A DNA stretch of 7,764 bases from an uncultured Campylobacter sp. (lineage in GTDB: Bacteria; Campylobacterota; Campylobacteria; Campylobacterales; Campylobacteraceae), in the NCBI GenBank assembly GCA_938041615.1, contig CALISV010000296.1, forward strand, positions 1 through 7,764. The letters run 5' to 3'. The translations under genes and the position numbers were made by a program. Under the pieces are notes generated by a model, which was given only the letters and a program-made list of their open reading frames with translations, had not been told where the DNA came from and did not search any database. This document shows positions 6,276 to 7,764 of this stretch, in pieces. How positions within the stretch are numbered: the first letter of the stretch is position 1; every line of letters begins with the position of its first letter.

Positions 6276-6302
6276 GCCTGTCATCAATTTTCGGAACTAA
6301 CG

Positions 6303-6800
6303 ATGAAAAATAAACCCAAAATTTTAATCAGCGCTTGTTTGCTCGGCGAAAACTGCAAATATAACGGCGGCAATAACGCAGACGCGATCTCTGCGGACGC
6401 ACTCTCTAAACTCGGGCAAATTTACGAGCTCGTAGCCGTTTGTCCGGAGTATCTGGGCGGATTAACGACCCCGCGAGAACCGGCTGAAATTTGCGCAAAC
6501 GGGCGAGTAATAACTAAATTTAGCGGTCGCGACGTGACGGCCGAGTTTATTTCCGGCGCTCAAATTTGCGCCGATATCGCCCGTAAAAACGACTGCGAAA
6601 TCGCGGTTTTAAAAGAGCGAAGCCCAAGCTGTGGAAGCGGCGAAATTTATGACGGAAGCTTTACTGGGCGGATCGTTAGCGGCGACGGCCTAACCGCAGC
6701 GGCGCTAAAAAAACTTGGCGTTCAGGTAGTTGGCGAGAGCGCGCTTTTAGAGCTAAATTTGGAAAAAGAAGCAGAAAATGGCCAAGTGGATAAACATTAA
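6303..6800 (+). CDS. DUF523 family protein, TudS-like probable Fe-S desulfidase
   Basis: 165 residues, a stand-alone DUF523 domain. Motifs: ISACLLGENCKYNGG (9-23), VCPEYLGGLTTPREPAEI (46-63), VLKERSPSCGSGEIYDG (102-118) and SGDGLTAAAL (126-135). Conserved Cys12, Cys47 and Cys110 sit where the characterised member TudS (2-thiouracil desulfidase) binds a [4Fe-4S] cluster, and Cys18 is the fourth family cysteine. The likely role is removal of sulfur from thiolated bases or similar cytoplasmic compounds, but most family members have no known substrate. The ATG is preceded only by a weak GGAA, so translation may be modest or controlled by the structured spacer upstream. The last 23 nt overlap the next small gene in another frame, which suggests coupling. 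Family call is firm; substrate unknown. Confidence 0.9.
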   Translation: MKNKPKILISACLLGENCKYNGGNNADAISADALSKLGQIYELVAVCPEYLGGLTTPREPAEICANGRVITKFSGRDVTAEFISGAQICADIARKNDCEIAVLKERSPSCGSGEIYDGSFTGRIVSGDGLTAAALKKLGVQVVGESALLELNLEKEAENGQVDKH

Positions 6801-7023
6801 AGATATAGCGGACGGAGCGAAATTTTACGCCGGGGCGGCGATAAAAATAATGCCCACGCCGTGCGGGCTGGCAGAGAGAAATTTTATCCCCGAAAACGGG
6901 CTTGTTTACCTTATCTCGGACAACGCTTCGGACAAGAGCTATTTTAACTGCGTCTGCCTAAGCGCAGGCGAAGAAGGCAACGTGATCTGCCGCCCCTGGC
7001 GAGAGGGCAACTACGTACTTTGA
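6778..7023 (+). CDS. Small cysteine-containing hypothetical protein, possibly cut short by TGA
   Basis: 81 residues, no family recognised. The frame uses GC-ending codons (GCC, AAC, ATC) like real genes here and reads as a plausible soluble protein (FIPENGLVYLISDN, SYFNCVCLSAGEEGN, ICRPWREGNYVL), with four cysteines at 29, 58, 60 and 71. It starts inside the DUF523 gene with a 23-nt overlap and only a purine-rich stretch as ribosome site, so it is probably coupled to that gene. After the TGA at 7021 the same frame continues for 25 codons to a TAA at 7099, with similar codon use (SEIKRMFESELQEAF), so the ancestral protein may have been about 107 residues with TGG in place of TGA. It may be a real 81-residue protein, a recent nonsense mutation or a readthrough product. 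Confidence 0.55.
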   Translation: MAKWINIKDIADGAKFYAGAAIKIMPTPCGLAERNFIPENGLVYLISDNASDKSYFNCVCLSAGEEGNVICRPWREGNYVL

Positions 7024-7101
7024 AGCGAGATCAAGCGGATGTTTGAGAGTGAGCTGCAAGAGGCGTTTATAAGTAAAAGCATCAAGATCGCAGTAATATA
7101 A
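7024..7101 (+). pseudogene. In-frame coding-like tail after the TGA
   Basis: Twenty-five codons in the frame of the gene before it, ending at TAA 7099-7101, with GC-ending codons (GAG, ATC, AAG, CGG, CTG) like that gene. An internal ATG at 7039 has no ribosome site. The simplest reading is a C-terminal remnant separated by a point mutation. I could not find a clear SECIS-like stem just after the TGA, so selenocysteine looks unlikely. Confidence 0.4.
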
Positions 7102-7256
7102 GGCTGGAAAATTAAGTAGCTAGAATTAGGTTGATGGCGAGCGGCGCAAATATCCTTATAAATTTGAATATATAAAATTTCTAGCATGACTTTGGAAAAT
7201 TTGCTACTTGAAATTTTATCTAAATTTTTCGGTAAGATTTTCGGAGTATTTAGGCT

Positions 7257-7265
7257 TGGTATAAT
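7257..7265 (+). promoter_or_regulatory. Extended -10 promoter without an assigned gene
   Basis: TGGTATAAT matches TGnTATAAT exactly. Upstream there are T runs at roughly 10-nt spacing (7213-7217, 7223-7228, 7238-7241), the usual Campylobacter substitute for a -35. Transcription would start near 7272 into DNA with no clear gene. Confidence 0.6.
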
Positions 7266-7371
7266 CAAATCGTAGCCGAATTTGTCAAGCAAAACGTAGC
7301 CGTAAAACAAACGACAAGAATGGAAGCAAATTTGCAAGCAGCGTAAAATTTGTAAAAACGGAAAAAAATAT

Positions 7372-7440
7372 GGGCGACGACAAAACAGCAAATCGCCGTC
7401 CTAAATTTAAAAAACGGCAGGTCAAATTTTATCGTCGTCC
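7372..7440 (+). repeat. Nested inverted repeats, possible RNA fold
   Basis: Outer arms GGGCGACGA (7372-7380) and TCGTCGTCC (7432-7440) pair over nine positions with one G-U. Inside them GCCGT (7395-7399) pairs with ACGGC (7414-7418) around a 14-nt AT-rich loop. The arms are GC-rich islands in AT-rich DNA about 100 nt downstream of the promoter at 7257-7265. Confidence 0.45.
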
Positions 7441-7654
7441 GTCTGGCTTGCGCAAAATTTACGAACTATAAAACGTAGGCTAAACCAATACCGCGTCGTT
7501 TCGGCGTCAAATTTAACCGCCCAGCCCATACCAAAGCTAAATTTAACAAACCGCAAAAAGAGTGACGAGCCTCTCGCAATCGCTTGCAAATTTTTGCCAA
7601 ATATCAAAAAGCACGTAAACGCGAAAATGCCCCGCTTGCCGAAATCAAACCGCC

Positions 7655-7720
7655 GAATTTAATCCTGTTTTTGCTAAAAACGTAGCTGAACTTGACGGCA
7701 AATTTAATCCCGGTTTAGCT
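7655..7720 (+). repeat. Degenerate tandem repeat, 45-nt period
   Basis: The 21-nt blocks at 7655-7675 and 7700-7720 match at 17 of 21 positions; both contain AATTTAATCC and end TTAGCT or TTTGCT. The 45-nt offset is a multiple of three, and in one frame the copies read EFNPVFA and KFNPGLA. Two copies only. Confidence 0.45.
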
Positions 7721-7764
7721 CAAATTTGCCACAGAAGCGATAGATTTTTCGTGTCGTCTGCCTT

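Larger units (their letters stand above)
7102..7764. other. Gene-poor stretch with promoter, repeats and no convincing CDS
   Basis: About 660 nt in which every open frame is short, starts from a rare codon or lacks a ribosome site. It holds a good extended -10 promoter (7257-7265), nested inverted repeats (7372-7440), a 33-codon basic mini-ORF (7370-7471), repeated AAAACGTAG words (7292-7300, 7470-7478, 7678-7686), a degenerate 45-nt tandem repeat (7655-7720) and about a dozen AAATTT words. It could be a decayed gene, an untranslated RNA region or the leader of a gene beyond the right edge. The frame opening at 7619 runs to the window end without a usual start codon. Confidence 0.6.

Noticed and set aside
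7011..7391. Minus-strand open frame, 126 codons, Leu/Ile/Cys-rich
   Set aside because: It starts with TTG, has no ribosome site, overlaps the end of the small cysteine gene antisense, and reads like translated AT-rich noncoding DNA. A TTGACA with an AT box on this strand near 7265-7285 did not rescue it.
7422..7607. Minus-strand open frame, 61 codons
   Set aside because: It has a TTG start, no ribosome site, and aromatic/basic low-complexity content from AAATTT words; no family resemblance.
7267..7686. Repeated CGTAG words as a possible CRISPR or origin repeat
   Set aside because: The copies are only about nine bases, unevenly spaced and not in an array; they do not match DnaA boxes or CRISPR repeats.

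Overview
The window looks like chromosomal DNA of an oral-type Campylobacter (C. rectus / C. showae / C. curvus group). The translated FtsA, RsmH and PpiD-like proteins read like Campylobacter proteins. The DNA is rich in AAATTT words, and promoters consist of an AT-rich -10 box behind T-rich DNA with no clear -35. The species assignment is inference from composition and gene content; no search was run.

Left part (1-3383, all minus strand): ftsA (3' end beyond the window) follows a membrane-anchored PpiD/SurA-type periplasmic chaperone gene 12 nt upstream. Further upstream is a class II aldolase/adducin-fold protein that has lost the usual metal-binding histidines. Centre (3384-5184): a compact AT-rich region appears to drive the aldolase-like gene leftward and rsmH rightward from one shared -10 core. 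rsmH overlaps a small single-TM coiled-coil gene, the best candidate for ftsL. This pair abuts, stop to stop, a convergent gene for a two-TM membrane protein of unknown function. The window therefore carries three cell-envelope/division genes (ftsA, rsmH, ftsL-like) in a broken-up division cluster, as in C. jejuni, where I recall a similar order around Cj0691-Cj0696.

Right part (5185-7101, plus strand): a D-amino-acid-aminotransferase-like PLP enzyme has its own promoter and a strong ribosome binding site. A 163-nt spacer with several overlapping inverted repeats follows. Then comes a DUF523 (TudS-like, probable Fe-S desulfidase) gene overlapping a small cysteine-containing gene whose frame continues past a TGA for 25 more codons.

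Far right (7102-7764): about 660 nt without a convincing protein gene. It holds a well-formed extended -10 promoter, nested inverted repeats, a very basic 33-codon mini-ORF, a degenerate 45-nt tandem repeat and many AAATTT words. No tRNA, rRNA, insertion sequence or CRISPR array was seen.

The genes form no single pathway. The common theme is envelope growth and division: FtsA and FtsL in the divisome, RsmH modifying 16S rRNA but conventionally linked to the division cluster, PpiD-like folding of exported proteins, and D-amino-acid transamination that can feed D-glutamate to peptidoglycan.
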